26,618 nucleotides of DNA from JANQUM01 sp047630355 (GTDB taxonomy: Bacteria > Bacteroidota > Bacteroidia > Cytophagales > Spirosomataceae), in the NCBI GenBank assembly GCA_047630355.1, contig JBLHXN010000042.1, positions 1-26,618 on the forward strand, written 5' to 3'. Positions 1 through 8,481 of the stretch are shown one piece after another (the first letter of the stretch is position 1; every line of letters starts with the position of its first letter). The position numbers were made by a program, and so were the translations under genes. A model generated the notes under the pieces. The model did not search any database, was not told where the DNA came from, and saw only the letters and a program-made list of their open reading frames with translations.

Positions 1-8
1 CGAAAAAC

Positions 9-231
9 TCATTCTTTCTCTGATTTTCGCATTTTGAAGTACCTCATTAAGAAATAGACAGCCATAAAAAGCCACGCTCCGCGGTAAACCCAAATGTTAA
101 TTTCATAATCAAAAAGGGTGGGTGCTACGGTTTCTGTCATAAAATCTATGAAGTTAAACAGGGCTAAAATTCCGACAATTAAGAAGATATTTTTGTTTTT
201 TATAGAGTTGAATTTAAAAGTGTTTACGCAT
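9..231 (-). pseudogene. Small two-helix membrane protein, apparent one-base frameshift
   Basis: On the minus strand a frame is open from about 239 to a TGA at 9-11 and encodes two hydrophobic helices. The first reads IFLIVGILALFNFIDFM, then an acidic loop, then INIWVYRGAWLFMAVYFLMR and a basic tail KMRKSEKE. The only ATG in this frame is at 138-140, inside helix 1. A good ATG sits at 229-231 but is one base out of frame: ATG CGT AAA CAC TTT TAA stops at once. Removing one T from the TTTT run (AAAA on the plus strand, 216-219) joins it to the long frame and gives a 73-residue protein beginning MRKHFKFNSIKNKN. The topology resembles the two small proteins at 14191-14643. It may be a decayed gene, a sequencing error in a homopolymer, or programmed slippage. 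I do not recognise the family. Confidence 0.5.
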
Positions 232-313
232 AAAGATAGTTATTTTGATGCTGCTGATTGTACTGCTCACTTTAATTTGACAATCTGCCTGTACTTAACT
301 GAGTTAGTTTGTA

Positions 314-353
314 CCACAAAAAAAGAGAGAGCAATTTAGTTGCTCTCTCTTTT
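314..353 (-). terminator. Bidirectional intrinsic terminator after the fasciclin gene
   Basis: A perfect 14-bp stem pairs 321-334 (AAAAGAGAGAGCAA) with 340-353 around a 5-nt loop (335-339). In the minus direction it is followed by a run of seven T's (plus-strand A's ending at 324), 25 bp beyond the stop of the fasciclin gene. T-tracts on both sides suit it to ending transcription from either direction. Confidence 0.8.
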
Positions 354-378
354 AAGAAATAATCCGGCGTTTGCAAAA

Positions 379-918
379 TTACATCTTTGGCATCAATACA
401 GCGTCGATTACGTGAACCACACCATTGCTTCCGTCTAAGTCAGCAGCAGTTACAGTAGCACCGTTAATCATAACTTTACCGTCTTTGATTGTTACTGTTA
501 GCTCTTCTCCCTGAACAGTTTTGACCATTTGACCATCAACTAAGTCAGCAGCCATTACTTTACCCGGTACAACGTGGTAAGTTAAGATAGAAGTCAAAGT
601 AGCTTTCTTCTCTGGTGTTAATAGAGATTCTACAGTACCAGCTGGCAATGCTTCGAAAGCAGCGTTAGTTGGAGCAAAAACTGTAAAAGGACCATCGCCT
701 TTCAATGTTTCAACTAATTCAGCAGCAGTAACCGCGGCTACTAAAGTTGTGTGATCCGGCGAACCGATTGCAATGTCAACAACGTCTGGCATTACTTCTT
801 CTTCCACCACAACCATTTCTTCTTCGGTTGCGTCGGTAGTTTCAGTACTAGTACAAGAGGCGAATACTGTCGAGGCAAGTGCTGCCATACAAAACAGATT
901 TAAAAATTTCTTAGTCAT
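379..918 (-). CDS. Fasciclin (FAS1) domain lipoprotein
   Basis: The 179-residue product has a lipoprotein signal peptide with lipobox FAS-C22, so it should be lipid-anchored outside the cytoplasm. A strongly acidic linker follows (about 27-46, mostly E, D and V). A single FAS1 domain fills about 47-179. Its hallmarks are the H1-like FTVFAPTNAAFEALP, the central YHVVPGKV and the H2-like GVVHVIDAVLMP at the C terminus. FAS1 domains mediate adhesion or matrix contacts. Many Bacteroidetes carry one-domain lipoproteins of this kind, with largely unknown partners. The gene stands alone, with its own terminator downstream and about 480 bp without genes upstream. The family call is firm; the role is not known. 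Confidence 0.93.
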   Translation of the reverse strand: MTKKFLNLFCMAALASTVFASCTSTETTDATEEEMVVVEEEVMPDVVDIAIGSPDHTTLVAAVTAAELVETLKGDGPFTVFAPTNAAFEALPAGTVESLLTPEKKATLTSILTYHVVPGKVMAADLVDGQMVKTVQGEELTVTIKDGKVMINGATVTAADLDGSNGVVHVIDAVLMPKM

Positions 919-1398
919 AATAATTGTAATGTTTTATGGTTCTGTGATTAAACCGATAGTTTGTTTTTTTGTTTAAAATAATCAGGTTGAACGCACTTAA
1001 AGATGCAATTCTGAGATTTAAATCAACGAATAAATAGTACAAGTCTACAATTATAGTTTTGTCTGAAATTAATTGGTGAAAGTTTGAATTTGGTTTTATG
1101 TTCGAATAGATGCCTCATTTTAAGGTTTTATCTAAAAAAGGTCTTTCTATTAGTATCAAATAGGAACTCAAATTGCACTTTTCCAAGCAGTTTTGTTGTA
1201 CTTTAAAATGCGTTTCACCTGTAAAATAATCTTAAATACAGGGTTTATTTATAAAATCTGCAAGATCGAACGCTCGGATTTGGAGTAATACTCGTCACCG
1301 CGATCTGATTGAGAGTCAAGAAGGATTCTAATCCAATCACGAAGCGTCATATTTTATTACTATCTTAAGGAGTTTTTATATCAACCAACCATTTATTC
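919..1398. other. Gene-free divergent region, possible leader hairpin
   Basis: These 480 bp lie between the divergent fasciclin and DPP IV genes, and I find no convincing ORF in them. The stretch nearest DPP IV has nested dyads: AGATCG (1263-1268) with CGATCT (1301-1306), enclosing GAGTA-A-TACTC (1283-1293), and then GGATT-CT-AATCC near 1324-1335. They could fold in the DPP IV leader, but no known riboswitch is recognised. No clear TTG/TAnnTTTG promoter was found. Confidence 0.4.
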
Positions 1399-3621
1399 AT
1401 GATTTACAGCAATACCCCGTTACTTGTCATTACTTTATTACTCACTTCTGCTTTAACGTTTGCTCAGTCGGTGCTCAAGCTTGAAGATATTTATAGCAAC
1501 GTAACTTACAGTGCCGAACGGTACGGGCCAGTCAGGTGGATGGAGGATAATAAAGGCTATTCCACCTTAGAGAAAAATATGGCTGTTGGCGGCGAGAACA
1601 TCGTTAGGTACGAAGCAGTTTCGGGTGATAGGTCGGTAATCGTTTCTGCCGAAAAACTAATTCCTGCAGGCGAGACTAAGCCACTTTCAATTGAGAATTA
1701 TGAATGGTCTACCGACGATTCTAAGCTGCTCATATTTACAAATACCAAAAAAGTTTGGCGTTATAATACCCGAGGCGATTATTGGGTTTTGAACCTGAAA
1801 ACAGGGGCATTGACTCAATTGGGAAAAGTGGTGGAACGTACCACCATGATGTTTGCCAAGTTTTCGCCAAGTGCGGATCGAGTAGGGTACGTAAGCAAGA
1901 ATAATATCTACGTTGAAAATATTGCTTCGGGTAAAATCACTCAAATCACGAAAGATGGTAGCGAGTCAATCGTCAACGGAACATTTGACTGGGTTTACGA
2001 AGAAGAACTAGGTTGTCGAGATGGATTTCGGTGGAGTCCGGACGGAAGTAAAATTGTCTATTGGCAATCTGACACCAAAAATATTGGTACGTTTTACCTA
2101 ATTAATAACGTTGATTCTATTTACTCGCAACCAATACCACTCCCATACCCTAAAGTTGGAACTCCTAATTCCAATGTAAAAGTGGGCATTGTCTCCGCCA
2201 GCGGTGGAGAAAGTAAATGGTTTGATATCCCGGGAGACCCGACGAATAACTATTTGGCAAGAATAGATTTTATTCCTAACTCTGACGAGGTGATGATGCA
2301 GCAACTCAACCGGAAACAAAATCAAAATACGGTTTGGGTTGGCGATGCTTCGTCTATGAAATTGAAAAAGCTTTTTGTGGACCGCGACGATGCCTTCCTC
2401 GATATTCACGATAATATTATGTGGCTGGAAGATGAGCAGTATTTTACGTGGACGAGTGAGAAAGACGGTTGGCTTAATCTCTATCGGGTTTCGAGGGATG
2501 GAAAAGATTTCACCATGATTACGAAAGGAGAAATTGATGTGGTTAAAATTAACTGCATTGATCCCGTAAGTGGTTACGTTTACTACATCGCTTCGCCCGA
2601 AAACTTTACGCAACGTTATCTCTATCGCAGCAAACTGGACGGAAGCAGCTCGCCCGAAAAAGTAAGTCCCGATAATCAACCGGGGCAACACGCTTACCAA
2701 ATTTCTGCCGATGCGAAATACGCCATTCACACTTTTCAAAATACCACGACTCCTCCGTATATTTCACTGATTAATCTTCAGACTCACCAACCAATCCGGG
2801 TTTTGGCCGATAACAAAAAACTTGCCGACAGAGTAAACTCGTTGAAGTTGAACCCGAAAGAGTTTATCAAACTGGATATCGGTGAAGTTGTACTTGATTC
2901 ATGGATGATTAAGCCCGCTAATTTTGATAAGAATAAAAAATACCCACTCATCTTTTATGTTTACGGTGAACCAGCGGGTGCTACGGTGCAAGATGCTTGG
3001 CAGGGCGGAGATTTGTGGCATCAATACCTTTCGCAGCAAGGATTTACTGTGGTCAGCATTGACAATAGAGGAACAAAAACGCCGAGAGGAAGAGATTTTA
3101 GGAAGTCGATATATGGTCAAATCGGTATTTTAGCCGCCAAAGATCAGGCCGCGGCCGCGAAAGTTCTTTTTGAAACCTACGACTTTATCGACACCGAACG
3201 CATTGGTATGTGGGGATGGAGTGGTGGAGGTCAAATGACGATGAACTGCCTCTTTAGATACCCCGAAATTTACGACGCTGGACTTGCCGTTTCTTTCGTT
3301 TCGGATCAAAGGCTTTACGATAACATTTACCAGGAACGGTACATGGGACTTTTAGAAGAAAATGAGGCTAATTATATTGAAGGTTCGCCAATCACTCACG
3401 CCCATAAACTTGAAGGCGACTTGATGATTATTCATGGCACAGCAGATGATAATGTTCACTACCAAAGTTTTGAAAGACTGGTGAATGAGTTAATTAAACA
3501 CAATAAAATGTTTGATATGCTGTCGTATCCAATGAGGTCACACGGCATAAATGAGCGGGAGAATACGTCTTATCATTTACGGCAAAGTATGATGCGGTAT
3601 TGGGGCAGGGTGTTGAAATAA
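1399..3621 (+). CDS. Prolyl dipeptidyl peptidase IV (S9B), secreted
   Basis: The enzyme removes X-Pro or X-Ala dipeptides from peptide N termini, probably in the periplasm. The 740-residue protein starts with a Sec signal peptide (about 1-22, ending TFA-QS). An eight-bladed DPP IV-type beta-propeller follows, containing DWVYEEE at 197-203; the last two glutamates match the pair that binds the substrate amino terminus. The C-terminal alpha/beta-hydrolase domain shows the whole catalytic triad: Ser608 in GWSGGG, Asp683 in HGTADDNVH and His715 in SHGI. Length and motif order are normal for S9B. The ATG lies downstream of AT-rich sequence without a strong ribosome-binding site. The gene is followed by a compound palindromic repeat, then the GH95 gene in the same direction, but a 215-bp gap makes an operon uncertain. 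Confidence 0.95.
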   Translation: MIYSNTPLLVITLLLTSALTFAQSVLKLEDIYSNVTYSAERYGPVRWMEDNKGYSTLEKNMAVGGENIVRYEAVSGDRSVIVSAEKLIPAGETKPLSIENYEWSTDDSKLLIFTNTKKVWRYNTRGDYWVLNLKTGALTQLGKVVERTTMMFAKFSPSADRVGYVSKNNIYVENIASGKITQITKDGSESIVNGTFDWVYEEELGCRDGFRWSPDGSKIVYWQSDTKNIGTFYLINNVDSIYSQPIPLPYPKVGTPNSNVKVGIVSASGGESKWFDIPGDPTNNYLARIDFIPNSDEVMMQQLNRKQNQNTVWVGDASSMKLKKLFVDRDDAFLDIHDNIMWLEDEQYFTWTSEKDGWLNLYRVSRDGKDFTMITKGEIDVVKINCIDPVSGYVYYIASPENFTQRYLYRSKLDGSSSPEKVSPDNQPGQHAYQISADAKYAIHTFQNTTTPPYISLINLQTHQPIRVLADNKKLADRVNSLKLNPKEFIKLDIGEVVLDSWMIKPANFDKNKKYPLIFYVYGEPAGATVQDAWQGGDLWHQYLSQQGFTVVSIDNRGTKTPRGRDFRKSIYGQIGILAAKDQAAAAKVLFETYDFIDTERIGMWGWSGGGQMTMNCLFRYPEIYDAGLAVSFVSDQRLYDNIYQERYMGLLEENEANYIEGSPITHAHKLEGDLMIIHGTADDNVHYQSFERLVNELIKHNKMFDMLSYPMRSHGINERENTSYHLRQSMMRYWGRVLK

Positions 3622-3666
3622 AAAGGCTTTTCGAGTAAATTTTTGCAGGGTCTCAAAACTGCTGTT

Positions 3667-3772
3667 CGACCCCAGACGGGGTCGCCCAGACGGGGTCGTA
3701 TCTTTGTAGCAGTATTTCATGAAGGCTACAAACATGTGACTACTCCATCGGAGTCAAACGCTTTTTTTTTAA
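3667..3772. repeat. Compound palindromic intergenic repeat with T-tract
   Basis: Three hairpins lie in series. The first is CGACCCC (3667-3673) with GGGGTCG (3678-3684). Its right part is then duplicated exactly as a 14-bp tandem repeat (3671-3684 and 3685-3698). The second is TTTGTAGC (3703-3710) with GCTACAAA (3725-3732). The third is ACTCC (3742-3746) with GGAGT (3750-3754), followed a few bases later by a run of 11 T's (3762-3772). GC-rich palindromes with TTTGTAGC arms resemble dispersed extragenic repeats of Cytophagales (recalled, not searched). The block may also help terminate the DPP IV transcript. It contains a TATCTTTG (3699-3706) that matches the -7 consensus but has no clear TTG partner. 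Confidence 0.65.
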
Positions 3773-3836
3773 AAATGCCTCAATGAATCTGTTCAAGCAA
3801 ACCAATATTCTTTCTAAAATTTAAAATTCCTTACCC

Positions 3837-6293
3837 GTGAAAAGTACATTTCTTTACTGTCTTTTACTCTTAGTATTCAATTCAAATGCTCAAATAAGTA
3901 GTCAGCCAAGTCATATTACCTCGAAAGCAATTGATAATAAATCGTTTGACCCAGCAACCTTGCTGTGGTATGATAAACCCGCTGCCGTTTGGGAAGACGC
4001 TCTGCCAGTAGGTAATGGTCGGTTGGGAGCGATGGCTTTTGGTGGTATAAAGGAAGAAAGAATCCAGTTGAATGAGGAAACTTATTGGAGCGGTGGTCCT
4101 TACAGTACCGTAGTTAAAGGTGGACACGAAGCATTGCCCGAAATCCAGAGACTTATTTTTGAAGGAAAACCTATTGAAGCCCACAAACTCTTTGGTCGAA
4201 AATTGATGGGCTACCCGGTGGAGCAGCAAAAATACCAATCGCTTGCCAATTTGTATTTGTTTTACGAAAATGAAAAAGCTGAAAATTACAAGCGTTGGCT
4301 AGACTTGGGAAGTGGAATTTCGGGTGTTCAATACGAAATTGACGGAGTTCGTTTTACGCGGGAAGTTTTTGCATCTGCGGTGGATCAAACCATCGTCATT
4401 CGACTCACTGCTAGTGAGGAAGAAAAGATAAACTTCGAGACAGAATTAAGGGGCGTAAGAAACAGTTCGCACTCCAACTACGCGACTGACTATTTCAGAA
4501 TGGACGCAGAAGGAAACGACGAATTGATTTTACGAGGGAAGTCAGCGGACTACATGGGAATAGAAGGCAAATTAAGGTACGAGGCGAGGTTGAAGGTAAA
4601 AGCAGACGGTGGAAGTACCACGATAAAAGGCACAAGAATCAAAGTAAAAGATGCTAACTCCGTAACGCTCTATTTTGTGGCTGCCACGAATTTTGTGAAT
4701 TACAAAGATGTCAGCGGCGATGAGAAACAGAAAGTGCAAGATGATCTCGCTCTTCTCAGTCACAAAAACTACGAAAGCATTAAACGTGATGCAATCACCG
4801 ATTACCAACAGTATTTTAATCGGGTGAAATTAAACTTGCCGATTACCGCCAATTCCTACTTACCTACCGACGAACGGTTGAAGAATAACAAAACAGCCTC
4901 GGACCCGCAACTCGCCTCTTTGATTTATCAGTTCGGGCGTTATTTGCTTATTTCTTCGAGTCGGGTGGGGACGCAACCCGCTAATTTACAAGGTATTTGG
5001 AATAAGGACATGAACCCCAGTTGGGATTCTAAGTACACGACCAATATCAACACCGAAATGAATTATTGGGGCGTAGAATCTGCCAATCTTTCGGAACTTT
5101 CTGAACCGCTTTTTACGATGATTAAAGAACTCACCGATCAGGGAAGTCAGGTGGCGAAAGAACATTACGGAGCATCGGGTTGGGTATTTCACCAAAATAC
5201 CGACTTATGGCGTGTTGCCGCTCCGATGGACGGACCGACTTGGGGGACATTCACGGTTGGTGGTGCGTGGTTAGTTACGCACATGTGGGAGCATTACCTA
5301 TACACCAAAGACGAAGAATTTTTGAAAGAAATGTATTCCGTACTGAAAGGTTCGGTTGATTTTTTTATGGACTTTTTAGTCGAGCATCCGAATGGAGAAT
5401 GGTTGGTTACTAATCCATCTAATTCTCCCGAAAATCCACCGAAAGGACTAGGGTACGAATACTTCTACGATGAAGTAACTGGTATGTATTATTTTACGAC
5501 CATCGCAGCGGGTGCCACAATGGATATGCAAATTTTGAAAGATTTGTTCAGCTATTACACTACTGCCGCAGACTTACTGAAAGTCGATAAAAATTATGCA
5601 CAGGAAGTGAAAATTGCCCGAAGTAAATTAGTGCCTTCTCAGATTGGGAAAAGTGGCAATCTACAAGAATGGGCGGATGATTTGGAGCAAATGGAAGACA
5701 AGCACCGGCACTTCTCTCACATGTACGGGTTGTATCCCGGAAATGTATTATCTGTAAAAAATACGCCCGAATTAGTGGATGGAATTAAAGCAGTTTTAGA
5801 ACAACGAGGAGACGGCGGAACTGGCTTTTCGAGAGCTTGGAAAACGGCACTTTGGGCAAGATTATACGACGGCGAACGGGCACATTCGATCTACAAAGGT
5901 TACCTGGAGGAGCAATGTTATATGTCGCTTTTTGCTAAGTGTTTCACTCCATTACAGGTTGATGGTTCACTCGGAATGACGGCGGCAATTACGGAAATGC
6001 TTGTCCAATCGCACGAAGAAGAAATTGTATTACTTCCGGCGTTGCCTAAAGAGTGGGAGAGTGGTTCTTTCAAAGGTGTTCGTGTCCGCGGAGGTTTCGA
6101 ACTTGATTACACTTGGGAAGTAGGGCAAGTTAAAAAAATTAAAGTTACCTCAAATGCGGGTTCTTTGTGTCGAATTAATACGGGAACAAACCTAAAACCA
6201 ACGCTCAACGGAAAGAAAATCTCATTTACCACCACACAAGACGGAGCGATAGAATTTGCGACGGTGAATGGTGGAGTTTACGTGTTGGAGTAG
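3837..6293 (+). CDS. Alpha-L-fucosidase, GH95 family, secreted
   Basis: GH95 enzymes hydrolyse terminal alpha-1,2-linked L-fucose (some act on L-galactose) with inversion. The 818-residue protein begins at a GTG codon with a Sec signal peptide (about 1-18, ending NSNA-QI). The N-terminal GH95 domain shows LWYDKPAAVWEDALPVGNGR and LNEETYWSGGP. The (alpha/alpha)6 catalytic barrel has the asparagine pair N403/N405 in TNINTEMNYW, the likely general acid E611 in NLQEW, HRHFSHMYGLYPG just after it, and D709 in LQVDGSLG. These correspond to the N421/N423, E566 and D766 set known from Bifidobacterium AfcA, matched here by motif. Two departures from the usual motifs are DGSLG for the common DGNFG and FHQNTDLW for HHNTDLW. 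No SusC/SusD genes are adjacent, so this is not an evident polysaccharide utilisation locus. Confidence 0.93.
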   Translation: MKSTFLYCLLLLVFNSNAQISSQPSHITSKAIDNKSFDPATLLWYDKPAAVWEDALPVGNGRLGAMAFGGIKEERIQLNEETYWSGGPYSTVVKGGHEALPEIQRLIFEGKPIEAHKLFGRKLMGYPVEQQKYQSLANLYLFYENEKAENYKRWLDLGSGISGVQYEIDGVRFTREVFASAVDQTIVIRLTASEEEKINFETELRGVRNSSHSNYATDYFRMDAEGNDELILRGKSADYMGIEGKLRYEARLKVKADGGSTTIKGTRIKVKDANSVTLYFVAATNFVNYKDVSGDEKQKVQDDLALLSHKNYESIKRDAITDYQQYFNRVKLNLPITANSYLPTDERLKNNKTASDPQLASLIYQFGRYLLISSSRVGTQPANLQGIWNKDMNPSWDSKYTTNINTEMNYWGVESANLSELSEPLFTMIKELTDQGSQVAKEHYGASGWVFHQNTDLWRVAAPMDGPTWGTFTVGGAWLVTHMWEHYLYTKDEEFLKEMYSVLKGSVDFFMDFLVEHPNGEWLVTNPSNSPENPPKGLGYEYFYDEVTGMYYFTTIAAGATMDMQILKDLFSYYTTAADLLKVDKNYAQEVKIARSKLVPSQIGKSGNLQEWADDLEQMEDKHRHFSHMYGLYPGNVLSVKNTPELVDGIKAVLEQRGDGGTGFSRAWKTALWARLYDGERAHSIYKGYLEEQCYMSLFAKCFTPLQVDGSLGMTAAITEMLVQSHEEEIVLLPALPKEWESGSFKGVRVRGGFELDYTWEVGQVKKIKVTSNAGSLCRINTGTNLKPTLNGKKISFTTTQDGAIEFATVNGGVYVLE

Positions 6294-6338
6294 AGCAGTC
6301 TCGAGAGTAGTTATAGACATCAAGGCTCATTCAAAAAG

Positions 6339-6402
6339 TGTCAGTTCGAGCGAAGTCGAGAACAGCCTCGTCGCAGGGTTCTCGACTCCGCTCGAACTGA
6401 CA
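6339..6402. repeat. Long palindrome between convergent genes (TGTCAGTTCGAG type)
   Basis: The arms TGTCAGTTCGAGCG...GTCGAGAAC and GTTCTCGAC...CGCTCGAACTGACA pair over about 25 bp, nearly perfectly, around a short central loop. It lies between the convergent GH95 and serine ammonia-lyase genes, where it could terminate both transcripts. Palindromes with this core recur in intergenic DNA of many Bacteroidetes genomes (recalled, not searched), so it is probably a dispersed repeat. Confidence 0.75.
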
Positions 6403-6416
6403 GTAAAGTAATCATC

Positions 6417-6456
6417 TCTTACTACCAGTATTTAAGCCCTGATGGGCTACGTACAT
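6417..6456. repeat. Second short palindromic intergenic element
   Basis: AGCCC-TGAT-GGGCT (6435-6448) is a 5-bp hairpin flanked by TACCAGTA on one side and TACGTACATTC on the other, ending next to the serine ammonia-lyase stop codon. The sequence around the stem resembles dispersed elements of the form AGCCCnnnnGGGCT-n-TACTGGTAG in Cytophagales intergenic regions. That is from memory and unchecked. Confidence 0.4.
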
Positions 6457-8037
6457 TCAAGAAGTAACCACCGTACTCTTCAACGCTAATTTCGCTTTGA
6501 TTTGACACGCCGTTTTCGTGATGGCGAGTCCGCCTTTGCCCGTGCATTTATTACAAGTGGGCATTTGACTACTCACCGAAGACACCGTTTCAATAACTTC
6601 GTCTAACGGTATAAGTGCGTTGTACCCAGCACAAGCCATGGTCGCGGAGGATAAGGCGTTGACTGCTGCACTTACATTTTTTCCTAAGCAAGGAGCTTCC
6701 ACGCGGTCGGCGATTGGGTCGCAGATGAGACCAATCATATTTTGGATTGCCATCGAAGCCGCGTCGATGGCTTGTTTGGCCGTTCCACCAAATAACTGCA
6801 CGATTCCGGCGGCGGCCATTCCGGCTGATGCACCGCACTCCACTTGACAACCGTGTTCTTCGGCGGAGAATCCAGGCCCCATCGCAAAATAAACGCCAAC
6901 CATTCCGGTGGCAAAATACGCCTGAATTAATTCATCGTGCGAAGCTCCGATATCATCCGCAACGGCTCGTAAAACTCCTCCGACAACGCCGCAAGAACCC
7001 GCGGTTGGATTTGCCACCACAACTTCCATGGCACTTTTGGACTCCATTATTGCCGATACATTTGCAATGATTTTATTGACAATCGAGTTCTCTAAGATTT
7101 TCTTTTTCTTTTGGGCATTATCAATCAGATGTGATTGCCGGGGCAAAATCCGATCTTCGTAATGCGTTCCTGCTAATCCCGTCTTGATGCTATTTTCGAT
7201 GATATTGACAGTAAATTTCATTTTATCAACTATTTCTTGATTGCTTAATCCGCTCTGATGCTTTTCGTACAACAAGCCTAAAGCTCCTAAGTCAAGGCTT
7301 TCTTCTTCGGCAAAGTTTAACAGCGACCCAACGGTTGAAAAGGGTAACTCAGATTCATTTCCCGCAATAATGGGTAGTACTGGATTGATAACAATACATC
7401 CACTAAAACTTATCGTTTGTTTAAACTTCTCGATTAGTTCTGCCGCAACTGCTTTCGAAGACTTGATATTTATCAAGCGTTCTTCGTCATTAAACGACTC
7501 CGAAATAGACTTGTTTTCGGTGAATAGTGAGCCAACATCTTCTAATAGGGTTTCTTTTGGAACTCCAACTAAAAGTAACTCGTGGTAGCCTCCGTTGATG
7601 CTGACTTTGAATCCGTCAATATTGGTAATCTCAAAAGAGCCGCCGCCAATTGAAATTGCGGTAATAAGCGTTTGATTCCCGTGAATTCCTTCTAACTTTA
7701 ACCTAAATGTATTTACGTGGGTAGTTGGAAAGGTATTTATTTCATAGCTAATTGTGATTCCTTTATCTTTGGCTATTCGCTCTGTGTGTTTTATTTGGTC
7801 GTCAGACATTTCGATATCGAGCAGTCCGCCTTCAATACCAATCGTGGTTCCCTGATCTCTATAATTGGGAGCCCAAGCCCCGTCTTTATCAAAGTCGATA
7901 ACTGCTTTGCTAAGCGGTTCATTCAAAATATCCAGACTTATTTTCGCCGCCCGCCAGGAAGCAGCGGTGTGAGAACTTGATGGCCCTCTCATTACTGGTC
8001 CAATTACGTCGTTGAAAATTCCGGGTCGGTTAGTCAT
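6457..8037 (-). CDS. sdaA: L-serine ammonia-lyase, iron-sulfur, single chain
   Basis: It deaminates L-serine to pyruvate and ammonia in the cytoplasm using a [4Fe-4S] cluster. The 526-residue chain carries both halves of the enzyme. The N-terminal beta domain (about 1-160) has GPSSSHTAA at 18-26, and the C-terminal alpha domain (about 320-515) has NPTAGSCG at 343-350. Cysteines 397 (EEHGC), 439 (LICDP) and 450 (EAPC) are spaced 42 and 11 residues apart, matching the cluster ligands described for the Legionella enzyme. The chain does not end in the terminal cysteine described there; C511 is the last cysteine, 16 residues from the end. The region around 165-310 is longer than in E. coli SdaA and includes a lysine-rich stretch at 310-313. 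Start is the first ATG, with no signal peptide. Confidence 0.94.
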   Translation of the reverse strand: MTNRPGIFNDVIGPVMRGPSSSHTAASWRAAKISLDILNEPLSKAVIDFDKDGAWAPNYRDQGTTIGIEGGLLDIEMSDDQIKHTERIAKDKGITISYEINTFPTTHVNTFRLKLEGIHGNQTLITAISIGGGSFEITNIDGFKVSINGGYHELLLVGVPKETLLEDVGSLFTENKSISESFNDEERLINIKSSKAVAAELIEKFKQTISFSGCIVINPVLPIIAGNESELPFSTVGSLLNFAEEESLDLGALGLLYEKHQSGLSNQEIVDKMKFTVNIIENSIKTGLAGTHYEDRILPRQSHLIDNAQKKKKILENSIVNKIIANVSAIMESKSAMEVVVANPTAGSCGVVGGVLRAVADDIGASHDELIQAYFATGMVGVYFAMGPGFSAEEHGCQVECGASAGMAAAGIVQLFGGTAKQAIDAASMAIQNMIGLICDPIADRVEAPCLGKNVSAAVNALSSATMACAGYNALIPLDEVIETVSSVSSQMPTCNKCTGKGGLAITKTACQIKAKLALKSTVVTS

Positions 8038-8481
8038 AATTCTTGTTTTGAATGCCTAATAATAACGCTTTTAAAAGGCAATAAAAAATTGATTGCTCAA
8101 TGAATCTTCAGGGATAGATTCCTGAATTCGAAAATAGATAGGTAGACAGCGACTTTTTACACAGAAAATTAACTCCTAATAATAATGGCTGCGTATGAAA
8201 ACACATAGTTAAATAAATCTGAGGTTATTGAAAGCGTTTGGGTAACCTACAGAAAATTGGTTGCTCAAGTTTTGGGTTAACGTGAGACTCGTTCAGAAGA
8301 ATTTCTTCCTTAGCTATGTGGTCTGTTTATGGAGACTTCCGCGTATTGCGAGATGACTTTCAGAAGGGTATCCAGACGAAGCAAAATTCTTGCCAAAAAC
8401 TACCATCATCATATGAAGGCTTGAATAAATGATATTTTCTCATAAAATAACTGTTATTTAATTCGTATTATAAGATGTTTA
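8038..8481. other. Gene-free divergent region
   Basis: These 444 bp lie between the divergent serine ammonia-lyase and triple-domain lipoprotein genes. I see no ORF worth calling. There is a small hairpin, TTCAGG (8107-8112) with CCTGAA (8121-8126), and a CTTTTAAAAG palindrome near 8070. No clear promoter, riboswitch or RNA gene is visible. Confidence 0.4.

Noticed and set aside
118..339. Plus-strand 73-codon ORF at the window start
   Set aside because: It overlaps the minus-strand two-helix frame, runs into the terminator hairpin, and has low-complexity content.
2098..2739. Minus-strand 213-codon ORF inside DPP IV
   Set aside because: It lies wholly within a gene with a full catalytic triad and intact propeller motifs, and shows no domain of its own.
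3699..3706. TATCTTTG as a promoter for the GH95 gene
   Set aside because: It matches the -7 consensus, but it lies within the palindromic repeat, no TTG is at the right distance, and the GTG start is about 130 bp away.
6747..7070. Plus-strand 107-codon ORF opposite serine ammonia-lyase
   Set aside because: Arginine/proline-rich antisense translation of a conserved coding region.
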